From: Clostridia bacterium
GTDB taxonomy: Bacteria; Bacillota; Clostridia; Peptostreptococcales; Anaerovoracaceae
Reading direction: 5' to 3'
NCBI GenBank assembly: GCA_024403215.1
Contig: JAKSSJ010000025.1
Location: 1-14,716 of the forward strand
DNA length: 14,716 nt
In this document: piece after piece, positions 4,817 through 12,273 of the stretch
Position numbering within the stretch: the stretch's first letter is position 1
Layout: each line of letters opens with the position of its first letter
The notes under the pieces: generated by a model
Told to the model about the DNA's origin: nothing
Database searches by the model: none
What the model saw: only the letters and a program-made list of their open reading frames with translations
Program-made: the position numbers and the translations under genes

Positions 4817-6838
4817 TTAATTCCAGCCAGGGTTTACTCTAGAATCTGTTCCATCTGATGTGTAAATGATTTGATTTTGGAAGGAGTTTGTTTTGTAATA
4901 GCCATCCCAGTAAGAACCATAACTATAATATCCATCTGTTTTGCAATCACCCCAGTGATAGAAAACTGTACTTTCTTCCTCATAAGGGTCAAAATCGTCT
5001 ATATAATCAGAATAAATTTCCCAGCCACTAAAGTTGCATTTACCGCAATCGTAAGTATGCTCTATTTCTTTATACTTATCCTTTTTACCGCAGTCATCTC
5101 CGCAGAACCTTACATAAGATGCATTAGTGTCATCGTTTAAGACAAGTGCTCCACCCTCTCCTCCTGCATAATTTTCAAAGAATCTGCAGTGAGCAAGTGT
5201 TGTTACGTCATCATTAATATATATTGCGCCGCCGTGATAGCCACTACCTGTCTTGTTCTGTTCAAAATAACCATAGGTTATTGAAACGCCATTACCATTA
5301 TGCAAGTATATTGCTCCGCCATATTCTTTAGCATAATTATATCTAAAATCGCACATGGTTACCTTGCAGCTTGAGTCATCAATATATATAGCACCGCCGC
5401 CATCATCTGCTTTATTGCTTCTAAATGTGCAATCGTATACTTCACCTTCTGGATCGTATAAGCAAACAGCTCCGCCTGGGCCATCCGTTACTTCACATTG
5501 ATCAAAATAGAAATAAGAAATTTTTGCTTTTTTTGAAGCATCACTAGAATTAAAATAATTATCTACGCAAACAGCTCCGCCGTAATCTTCGGATTTGCAT
5601 TTATATACCTTTGTCATCTTATTTGGGTCTACAACGGTAAAAGCACCCTTTACCTTTGGAAGTCCACCTACAGTATCTTCAAAAGTAACCTTTGAAGTTC
5701 TTTTTAAATGCTGTCCATCAATAGCTCCGTAAACTTCTACGTTTGGACCACTTATGCCTAAAAAGCCACCTTCTTCTGCTTCGCATTCTTCAATAACGCA
5801 TCTATCAAAATATACTCTTATGCCGTCATCATCTCCTGTAAGCCCGTTGCATAAAAGTGCTCCGCCAGTAGCATCTGGCGCAGTACATTTTTTAATAGTG
5901 CAGCCATAAAAATATGCCTTCTGATCCATACCTTGAACAATGGCTACAGCTCCTCCGCCTCCATTAGATTCGCCTTCAGTAGCTTTGCAGTTAGAGAAGT
6001 TACACTCATCAAAGGTAGCTCTTAGTTTACGACCCTCAAGATCAAATACTCCACCACAGCTACCTTGCAGATTCGAGAAGTTGCAGTCATAGCAGTCAAC
6101 AATAACTTCATTATAGCCAGAGCCAATACTCTTTGTAGTACCAACGTACGATGAAAGACCATTGTCTAAAAGAACTAATCCTCCTCTATAGTCATGTTTA
6201 AAATCCTGAAAACTCGAGCTATACATGTGAAGCTCAAGCTTTTTACCAGTTTGCTGTTTCATGGTTAATAATCTTCTTGAGCCCTTACCATATACCTTAA
6301 CGCCGTCAAAAGTAAGGCTTCCTGCTTTCATTTCAATAAGCGACTTATCTTTTGCACCAGAAGCATATAAAGTACCGTTAACAATATAAACATCAGAGGT
6401 TTCACTCTCAATCTTATACTCTTCTTTTGATGTTATTGTCAGTGTGTGCCCATTCAAATTAATGAGCATAGTATCGCCAGTTACAATTGGAAGCTGATCA
6501 AATGTTGCGTCAGCAAATAATGTCAGCTGTACAAAAGGCGCAATACAATCACCCTTCTTGTTAATAAACTCATCTTTTGTAGCAAACTTATAATACTTCT
6601 CCCAGTTGTTGCCGTCGCCACTTTTAGTCTTCATTGTCTTCTTTGTGGAAACTGTACAAAAGGCACCACGATATTTTGCGTCTGGAATTACGAATTGCTC
6701 ATTTACCAAAAAAGCATACTCGTTGTCTACCTTGTCATCTCCTTCAGCAAATACAAAATCAAAGTTTGCAATTGTTGCACCAAATGACAACAATACTGTA
6801 AGTATTATTGCTATTGTTTTTTTGAATACTCTTTTCAT
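4817..6838 (-). CDS. Secreted right-handed beta-helix protein with GGA(I/V/L) repeats
   Basis: The 673-residue product has a signal peptide (MKRVFKKTIAIILTVLLSFG, cleavage near residue 31 after VFA). From about residue 120 to 590 it shows repeated short strands of the form x-C-x-F-x-N followed by GGA[IVL]: for example at 294, 325, 420, 455, 481, 507, 536 and 562. This spacing of roughly 25-35 residues is typical of parallel beta-helix proteins (pectate-lyase fold) and resembles the GGAI repeats of chlamydial Pmp proteins. Cysteines recur once or more per turn. No catalytic motif is recognised, and there is no SLH, LPXTG or membrane anchor. The tail is Tyr/Asp-rich. A GAGGGG ribosome binding site precedes the ATG, and 13 nt separate it from the upstream coiled-coil gene. 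Adhesin, structural surface protein or glycan-binding protein are all possible. Confidence 0.8.
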   Translation of the reverse strand: MKRVFKKTIAIILTVLLSFGATIANFDFVFAEGDDKVDNEYAFLVNEQFVIPDAKYRGAFCTVSTKKTMKTKSGDGNNWEKYYKFATKDEFINKKGDCIAPFVQLTLFADATFDQLPIVTGDTMLINLNGHTLTITSKEEYKIESETSDVYIVNGTLYASGAKDKSLIEMKAGSLTFDGVKVYGKGSRRLLTMKQQTGKKLELHMYSSSFQDFKHDYRGGLVLLDNGLSSYVGTTKSIGSGYNEVIVDCYDCNFSNLQGSCGGVFDLEGRKLRATFDECNFSNCKATEGESNGGGGAVAIVQGMDQKAYFYGCTIKKCTAPDATGGALLCNGLTGDDDGIRVYFDRCVIEECEAEEGGFLGISGPNVEVYGAIDGQHLKRTSKVTFEDTVGGLPKVKGAFTVVDPNKMTKVYKCKSEDYGGAVCVDNYFNSSDASKKAKISYFYFDQCEVTDGPGGAVCLYDPEGEVYDCTFRSNKADDGGGAIYIDDSSCKVTMCDFRYNYAKEYGGAIYLHNGNGVSITYGYFEQNKTGSGYHGGAIYINDDVTTLAHCRFFENYAGGEGGALVLNDDTNASYVRFCGDDCGKKDKYKEIEHTYDCGKCNFSGWEIYSDYIDDFDPYEEESTVFYHWGDCKTDGYYSYGSYWDGYYKTNSFQNQIIYTSDGTDSRVNPGWN

Positions 6839-6851
6839 ATTCTTCCCCTCA

Positions 6852-9065
6852 CTACTCTTCTTCTATATCCTTTTTACCAATACCCAGGAAAGAACTTCCT
6901 GACTGGTTCTTAACTTTTTTCTCGAGACGCTCTCTTGTCTCTTTTTCTTTTTGATATCTTGCATCTGCCTTCTTGGCAACTGCTACAGCCTCTTGAGCAT
7001 TTTTGTTTGCTATGCTTACTGCTCTTTCCGCTGCCTTCTTTTCTTCAAGCGCTTGTTCTTTTAGAGTTCTTGCTTCTGCAATCTGTGCTGTGGCTTGGGT
7101 TATCATTTCCTTAGCCTCTGCCATCATACGCTCTGCTTTATCCTTAATGCCTTTAGACTCTGCCATTGACATTGCAACTTCTTTTTCGTAATTAACTCTT
7201 GCGTTTTCAGAAACTCTTTGCTTGTCATTTGCTTTTGCAACTGCTTCTTCTGCAGCCTGGTTTGTTTCCGCAACAAGCTGCTCAGCCCATGCCTTTGCTT
7301 TTCTAACCGCAACGTCTGCTTCTTCAAGAGCTCTTCTTGCTGTTTCTTCTGCAAACTGCTTTGCAGATTCAACGTCTATCTCTGCTTTAGCTTCTATTGC
7401 TTTTATTCTTTCTTGAATTTCATCATATGCAAGATTTGATGCATCTCTTTCTTGCTCTGCAAGCATCCTTGCGGATTCAGCTTCTTGCATTAGCTTTGTT
7501 GCTTCTTCTACAACTGCCCTGCATTCATCCTTTATGTTTTGAATACTTGCCTCGGCCCGTATATTAGCTTCTTCTATTGATCTATTTGCCCAATCCTTAG
7601 AGTTTGCAATTGCTTGATTAGCTTTGCTTTCGGCATCTGTGATTGCTTGGTTAGCCTTATTCTCAGCATCAGAGATTGCTTGATTAGCTTTGTTCTCCGC
7701 TAAATCTATTGCACGGTTTGCGCGCTCTTCAGCCTGCTTTATAGCCTCATTTGCTGCATCCTCTGCTTTTTTAATTGCTGCTGCAATCTGAGCCTGAGCG
7801 TTAAGCTTAGTTTCATTTGCACTGTTTATAGCTTCTGCGGCTGCAATCGCTGCTCTTTCCTTTTCTGCAACAGCATCAGATGCTACTTCTTCGGCAAGAG
7901 CCTTGGCTTTAATTGCCTGGTCTTTTATTTCTTCTGCTTCTTTTTTTGCAGCCAGGGCTTCATCTCTTGCAGCATTAGCATCTGCAATTTCTACGCCGGC
8001 CCTTTGAGAAATTTCTCTTGCAGCATTGGCAAGCTCTGTTGCTTTAGCTGCTTCTTCTAACGCCGTCTCCATACGAAGCCTCATGCTATCGGTCTCGTCT
8101 TGGAGTTTTTTATTTGCTTCTTTTATCTTTGCGTAATTTGCTTCTGCTTCTAGCTGCGCTTTTGTAACTTCTTCTACAAAGACTCTTCTGATTTCTACGT
8201 CTTCTATATCTGGGCTATCAACCTGCTGCTCTTCTATGCGCTTTACAAACTTTGGCTCCACCGTTTCTCTCTTGGTATCCAAAAGATTTGTGATGTCTCT
8301 TGCATCTGGACCGGAGAGAGTTCTAAGCAGAACATAGTTTGCAATCATGTTTGCATAAAGCTGAGCAATATGCGCATTATCAAACGAAAGCGCGCTCTCT
8401 TCTTGAATAATCTTGTAACCTATCTGATCATAGGAATCAAAGAAGTTCCACAAAGCTTTGCACTTTTGGTAATCTTCACTTCCTGCAATTAGCTCTGTAT
8501 CTGTTATAGGGCCCTCGAGCTTTTTGCAGCCCTTCATGAGCTCGTAGAATGCAGAATTACCTACTGTTGAAACGATTCTTTTGAGTCTATCTATGCGCAT
8601 GAAAATATTCATGTTCTCTGAATCGTTGGATGCATCACTTTGGGTATTGGTGATTCTCATCTCGAATCTGTATTCAAGCTTTTCGTAATCGTCGTCTACT
8701 ATACTTTCAAAGGCGAGAAGACTTTGAGCCTCATCTCTGGTTTTCCAAAGAAGGACCTCGCTCCTTTTACCAATAAAATCGATAAGCCTTGAAATCAAAG
8801 TATATATAAAACGATTCTCATAAGAATCTTTATCGACAAATCTTGTTGTGCCATCGATCAACGCAAAAATTGATGGGAGAGTTTCCTCTACCATATTGAC
8901 CCAAGTCTCATCTACTACCTTATGTAATAGTTTGTTTTTTTGCGAAATTGCGTTGTCGCCAGCCTGAACACATTCAAAAAGGTATCTAAAAAATCCGTCG
9001 TCCATTAGCTGTGGATAAACGTCTTTAAGATACCTTTGATAGAGTTCTAAAATATTGTCTGCCAT
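6852..9065 (-). CDS. Ala/Glu-rich long coiled-coil protein with unknown N-terminal domain
   Basis: The 737-residue product is not recognised as a named family. Residues 1 to about 290 look globular and helical, with no signal peptide and no membrane segment; a notable stretch is SYENRFIYTLISRLIDFIGK near residues 81-100. Residues about 300-715 form one very long Ala/Glu/Lys-rich helix region, with exact 11-residue repeats at 434-510. The tail (QSGSSFLGIGKKDIEEE) is short and acidic. It should be cytoplasmic, perhaps a filament-forming or scaffold protein. It is the first gene of a tight cluster with two secreted proteins (gaps of 13 and 15 nt). The ATG lacks a Shine-Dalgarno sequence, and a TATAAT box lies 8 nt before it. 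Simple coiled-coil composition makes homology claims by eye unreliable. Confidence 0.75.
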   Translation of the reverse strand: MADNILELYQRYLKDVYPQLMDDGFFRYLFECVQAGDNAISQKNKLLHKVVDETWVNMVEETLPSIFALIDGTTRFVDKDSYENRFIYTLISRLIDFIGKRSEVLLWKTRDEAQSLLAFESIVDDDYEKLEYRFEMRITNTQSDASNDSENMNIFMRIDRLKRIVSTVGNSAFYELMKGCKKLEGPITDTELIAGSEDYQKCKALWNFFDSYDQIGYKIIQEESALSFDNAHIAQLYANMIANYVLLRTLSGPDARDITNLLDTKRETVEPKFVKRIEEQQVDSPDIEDVEIRRVFVEEVTKAQLEAEANYAKIKEANKKLQDETDSMRLRMETALEEAAKATELANAAREISQRAGVEIADANAARDEALAAKKEAEEIKDQAIKAKALAEEVASDAVAEKERAAIAAAEAINSANETKLNAQAQIAAAIKKAEDAANEAIKQAEERANRAIDLAENKANQAISDAENKANQAITDAESKANQAIANSKDWANRSIEEANIRAEASIQNIKDECRAVVEEATKLMQEAESARMLAEQERDASNLAYDEIQERIKAIEAKAEIDVESAKQFAEETARRALEEADVAVRKAKAWAEQLVAETNQAAEEAVAKANDKQRVSENARVNYEKEVAMSMAESKGIKDKAERMMAEAKEMITQATAQIAEARTLKEQALEEKKAAERAVSIANKNAQEAVAVAKKADARYQKEKETRERLEKKVKNQSGSSFLGIGKKDIEEE
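7536..7766 (-). repeat. 33-bp repeats encoding seven hendecads
   Basis: Residues 434-510 of the coiled-coil protein divide into seven 11-residue units such as AEERANRAIDL, AENKANQAISD, AENKANQAITD and AESKANQAIAN; the outer units are more diverged. An 11-residue period (three helical turns) indicates a weakly right-handed or straight coiled coil, or an amphipathic helix, rather than the usual heptad left-handed coil. Confidence 0.75.
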
Positions 9066-9073
9066 AATGAAAT

Positions 9074-9103
9074 ATTATACCACAGGAATGCCTGTTTAGT
9101 CCA
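9074..9103 (-). promoter_or_regulatory. Promoter of the coiled-coil gene, extended -10 type
   Basis: On the minus strand TGGTATAAT (9082-9074) is a consensus extended -10 box. A partial -35, TGGACT (9103-9098), lies 18 bp upstream. The ATG follows after 8 nt, so the transcript is predicted to start 0-3 nt before it. A short inverted repeat ACAGG/CCTGT (9082-9095) overlaps the spacer. No convincing terminator is seen between dnaJ and this promoter, so some read-through from the heat-shock operon is possible. Confidence 0.6.
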
Positions 9104-9127
9104 TAATTTCAAGCAGTTTGACCTATT

Positions 9128-10273
9128 TTAATCCTCAAATAAATTCCTTATTTTTTCGGTCCAAGACTTCTTTTTTTCGTAGGAAGATGGGTCCGTTTTT
9201 GCCTCGCCAAATTTCCTAATATATTCCTTTTGCTCCGCTGTGAGCTTGGTTGGAACCTCAAGATTTACTTCTACGTAAATATCTCCAGGTTTACCAGTAT
9301 TTACATTTGCAACGCCCTTTCCTTTGACCCTCAAAACGGTTCCTGGCTGGGTTCCGGCTGGAACCTTGCACGAAAGCTTGCCAGAAAGGCCCGGAATTGT
9401 AATTTCATCTCCAAGGGCTGCCTGAGCAAAGGTGATTGGCACTGAAAGCCACAAATCATCCCCCTGACGCTTGAAAATTGGGTGATTTCCAACGCTTAAG
9501 ACTATGTATAGGTCTCCTGCTGGACCGCCGTTGTAGCCTGGCTCGCCCTGTCCTCTTAAGGTTATTACCGAGTTATTATCAACTCCGGCTGGGATTTTAA
9601 CGTCAATATTGACTGTTTTCCTGATTCTTCCAGAACCGGAACAACTTGGGCAAGGAGAGTCTATAACCTGGCCAGAGCCAGAGCATCTCTCGCAAACCCT
9701 TGAGGATGCCATCTGTCCAAACATGGTGTTTTGAACGTACCTTACGCTGCCCTTTCCTCCGCAGTCTGGGCAGGTATGTTTGGAGGTTCCAGGCTTTGCG
9801 CCCGAGCCTTTGCAGTCCCCACAAGTGCAATATTTTGTGAGCTTGATAGTCTTTTTGCAGCCGAAAACTGCTTCGTTGAAGTCAATGGACATTCTCTTTT
9901 GAATGTCTGCGCCCTCTTGCGGACCTGAATAGTTTCTTGCTTGGCCAAAGCCGCCTCCAAACATATTGAAGATGTCTTCAAAACCACCAAAACCAGAAAA
10001 GCCCGAGAAGCCTCCTCCTGCTCCGCCGCCAAAGCCTGCGTTTGGATCTACTCCTGCAAAACCGAATCTATCATATTTGGCCTTTTTGTCTGGGTCGGAA
10101 AGAATTGAGTAAGCCTCATTGACTTCCTTAAATTTTTCCTCTGCCTCTTTATCACCTGGATTTCTGTCTGGGTGATATTTCATGGCCATCTTTCTAAATG
10201 CACTTTTTATTTCATCATCTGAAGCACCTTTTTGAATTCCAAGGGCTTCATAATAATCTCTTTTATCAGCCAT
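9128..10273 (-). CDS. dnaJ: Chaperone protein DnaJ (Hsp40, type I)
   Basis: This cochaperone delivers unfolded protein to DnaK and stimulates its ATPase. From the chosen start it has 381 residues, the usual size. The J domain covers residues 1-70 with the HPD motif at 34-36 (MKYHPDRNP). A Gly/Phe-rich linker follows (about 71-110). The zinc-binding domain has four CxxCxGxG-type motifs, with Cys pairs at 151/154, 168/171, 194/197 and 208/211. The C-terminal substrate-binding domain completes a type I DnaJ. Two ATGs are adjacent; the second gives the family start MADKRDYYEALG and sits 7 nt after the GAGG ribosome binding site, so it was preferred. It is the last gene of the heat-shock operon, 88 nt after dnaK, with a strong hairpin between them. 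Confidence 0.97.
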   Translation of the reverse strand: MADKRDYYEALGIQKGASDDEIKSAFRKMAMKYHPDRNPGDKEAEEKFKEVNEAYSILSDPDKKAKYDRFGFAGVDPNAGFGGGAGGGFSGFSGFGGFEDIFNMFGGGFGQARNYSGPQEGADIQKRMSIDFNEAVFGCKKTIKLTKYCTCGDCKGSGAKPGTSKHTCPDCGGKGSVRYVQNTMFGQMASSRVCERCSGSGQVIDSPCPSCSGSGRIRKTVNIDVKIPAGVDNNSVITLRGQGEPGYNGGPAGDLYIVLSVGNHPIFKRQGDDLWLSVPITFAQAALGDEITIPGLSGKLSCKVPAGTQPGTVLRVKGKGVANVNTGKPGDIYVEVNLEVPTKLTAEQKEYIRKFGEAKTDPSSYEKKKSWTEKIRNLFED

Positions 10274-10284
10274 CATTAAACCTC

Positions 10285-10316
10285 ATAAATGCTGCGGGCG
10301 TGCCCGCAGCATTTAT
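10285..10316 (-). promoter_or_regulatory. Perfect hairpin next to the dnaJ ribosome binding site
   Basis: Arms ATAAATGCTGCGGGC (10285-10299) and its exact complement (10302-10316) form a 15-bp stem around a 2-nt centre; in RNA the loop would open to 4 nt or more. On the mRNA the hairpin ends directly next to the GAGG ribosome binding site of dnaJ (10284-10281). No T tract follows in that direction, so it is not a standard terminator. It may set the dnaK:dnaJ ratio by limiting ribosome access, partial attenuation, or mRNA processing and stability. Confidence 0.7.
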
Positions 10317-10340
10317 CTCTTTTATTATTTGATAAGTCAG

Positions 10341-10367
10341 AAATAATATTTTTAAAAAATATTATTT
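10341..10367 (-). repeat. A/T-only palindrome over the dnaK stop codon
   Basis: A 27-nt inverted repeat made only of A and T (arm AAATAATATTTTT) includes the dnaK stop codon at 10362-10364. On the mRNA it would form a weak A-U hairpin upstream of the GC-rich hairpin at 10285-10316. Function unknown; it may take part in operon mRNA processing. Confidence 0.5.
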
Positions 10368-12254
10368 CTTGTCTTCGTCATCAACGACTTCAAAGTCAGC
10401 ATCAACTGCTCCGTCTTTCTTGCTTCCGCCAGCAGCTCCTGCACCTGGGTTGAAGCCTGCGCCGCCCATATTAGGGTTGAAGCCAGCTCCAGCTCCTGCA
10501 CCAGCGCCTTGCTGAGCCTGAGCCTGCTCATAAAGCTTTGTTGAAATTACGTGATACTCATTTGTGAGCGCTTCAAGCTTAGCCTTAATGTCTGCTGTTG
10601 TTCCGTTTTCAAGAACCTTCTTAAGCTCATCCTTTGCAGCTGTAATCTTATTCTTCTCATCATCAGAAAGCTTATCAGCAAGATCTGTGAGATTCTTTTC
10701 TGTTTCGTAAACCATAGTTTCTGCCTGGTTTCTAACTTCAATCTCTTCCTTCTTTGCCTTATCTGCTTCTGCAAATTCTTCAGCTTCCTTTACCTTTTGT
10801 TTGATTTCATCTTCAGAAAGCTTAGATGAAGAAGTAATTGTAATGTTCTGGCTCTTGCCTGTTCCAAGATCTTTTGCGCTTACGCTTACAATACCGTTTG
10901 CATCGATATCAAATGTAACTTCAATCTGTGGAATTCCACGTGGTGCAGCTGGGATTCCATTGAGCTGGAATCTTCCAAGTGTAATGTTGTCTGCTGCCAT
11001 TTGGCGCTCGCCCTGCATTACGTGAATGTCTACTGCTGTCTGATTGTCTGCAGCTGTAGAGAAGATCTGACTCTTCTTTGTTGGGATTGTTGTATTTCTT
11101 TCGATGAGCTTTGTTGCAACTCCGCCAAGAGTTTCAATTGAAAGTGAAAGTGGTGTAACATCGAGAAGGAGTACATCGTTTACTTCACCTGTTAATACGC
11201 CGGCCTGAATTGCAGCGCCGCTTGCAACGCATTCATCTGGGTTGATTCCCTTGAATGGCTCTTTGCCTGTTACATTCTTTACTGCTTCTTGTACTGCAGG
11301 AATTCTTGTTGATCCACCAACTAAAATTACCTTTGCAATATCTGCGTTTGTAACGCCAGCATCTGCCATTGCTTTCTTCATTGGCTCGATTGTTCTTTGA
11401 ACAAGGTGAGCTGTGAGCTGATCAAATTTTGCTCTTGTAATATCCATGTTCATGTGCAGTGGACCAGCTTGGTTTACTGTGATGAATGGAAGATTTACGT
11501 TTGTTGTTTGTGAAGAAGAAAGTTCCTTCTTTGCTTTTTCTGCAGCTTCTTTAAGTCTTTGCATAGCCATCTTATCATTTCTAAGATCTACGCCGTTTTC
11601 CTGTGCAAATGAATCTGCCATGAAGTTCATAAGAACGTTCTCAAAGTCATCTCCACCAAGCTTTGTATCTCCGTTTGTTGAGAGTACTTCAAATACTCCG
11701 TCGCCAAGCTGAAGAATGGATACATCGAATGTACCACCACCAAGGTCATATACTAAAACCTTGTGTGCGCTTGCATCCTTATCAAGTCCATAAGCAAGTG
11801 CTGCTGCTGTTGGCTCGTTTACGATTCTCTTTACATCAAGACCTGCAATTTTTCCAGCGTCCTTTGTTGCTTGCTTTTGGCTATCAGAGAAGTATGCAGG
11901 AACTGTGATAACTGCTTCTGTTACTTTCTGTCCAAGATAACTTTCTGCGTCTGCTTTAAGCTTTGAAAGTATCATTGCAGAAATATCTTGTGGTGTGTAT
12001 GCTTTTCCATCAATAGATACTTCATAGGATGTTCCCATGTGTCTCTTGATAGAAGAGATTGTTCTTTCTGGATTTGTGATAGCTTGTCTTTTTGCTGTTT
12101 CGCCAACAAGTCTTTCTCCACCCTTTGTGAATCCAACAACTGATGGTGTTGTTCTATTTCCTTCTGCGTTTGCGATTACGACTGGCTCGCCGCCTTCAAG
12201 TACTGCTACGCAGCTATTTGTTGTACCAAGGTCAATACCAATTACTTTTCCCAT
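10362..12254 (-). CDS. dnaK: Chaperone protein DnaK (Hsp70)
   Basis: This ATP-dependent chaperone binds exposed hydrophobic segments of client proteins. From the chosen ATG it has 630 residues, typical of Firmicutes. The start MGKVIGIDLGTTNS contains the phosphate-binding motif. DLGGGTFDVS at about 170-179 and VILVGGSTRIP near residue 310 are further ATPase signatures. The interdomain linker is DVLLLDVTPLSL (about 360-371). The C-terminus has a Gly/Ala/Asn-Pro-rich stretch and the tail EVVDDEDKK. After NPERTISSIKRHMGT it lacks the insertion of Gram-negative DnaKs. GGAGG (12267-12263) lies 8 nt before this ATG. An in-frame upstream ATG at 12293 would add 13 residues and overlap grpE, and was rejected. 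It follows grpE by 19 nt. Confidence 0.98.
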   Translation of the reverse strand: MGKVIGIDLGTTNSCVAVLEGGEPVVIANAEGNRTTPSVVGFTKGGERLVGETAKRQAITNPERTISSIKRHMGTSYEVSIDGKAYTPQDISAMILSKLKADAESYLGQKVTEAVITVPAYFSDSQKQATKDAGKIAGLDVKRIVNEPTAAALAYGLDKDASAHKVLVYDLGGGTFDVSILQLGDGVFEVLSTNGDTKLGGDDFENVLMNFMADSFAQENGVDLRNDKMAMQRLKEAAEKAKKELSSSQTTNVNLPFITVNQAGPLHMNMDITRAKFDQLTAHLVQRTIEPMKKAMADAGVTNADIAKVILVGGSTRIPAVQEAVKNVTGKEPFKGINPDECVASGAAIQAGVLTGEVNDVLLLDVTPLSLSIETLGGVATKLIERNTTIPTKKSQIFSTAADNQTAVDIHVMQGERQMAADNITLGRFQLNGIPAAPRGIPQIEVTFDIDANGIVSVSAKDLGTGKSQNITITSSSKLSEDEIKQKVKEAEEFAEADKAKKEEIEVRNQAETMVYETEKNLTDLADKLSDDEKNKITAAKDELKKVLENGTTADIKAKLEALTNEYHVISTKLYEQAQAQQGAGAGAGAGFNPNMGGAGFNPGAGAAGGSKKDGAVDADFEVVDDEDKK

Positions 12255-12273
12255 TTTATTTTCCTCCGAATCT

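Noticed and set aside
9066..9127. Intrinsic terminator after dnaJ
   Set aside because: The only hairpin (9082-9095, 5-bp stem) is short, is not followed by a T tract on the minus strand, and overlaps the downstream promoter.
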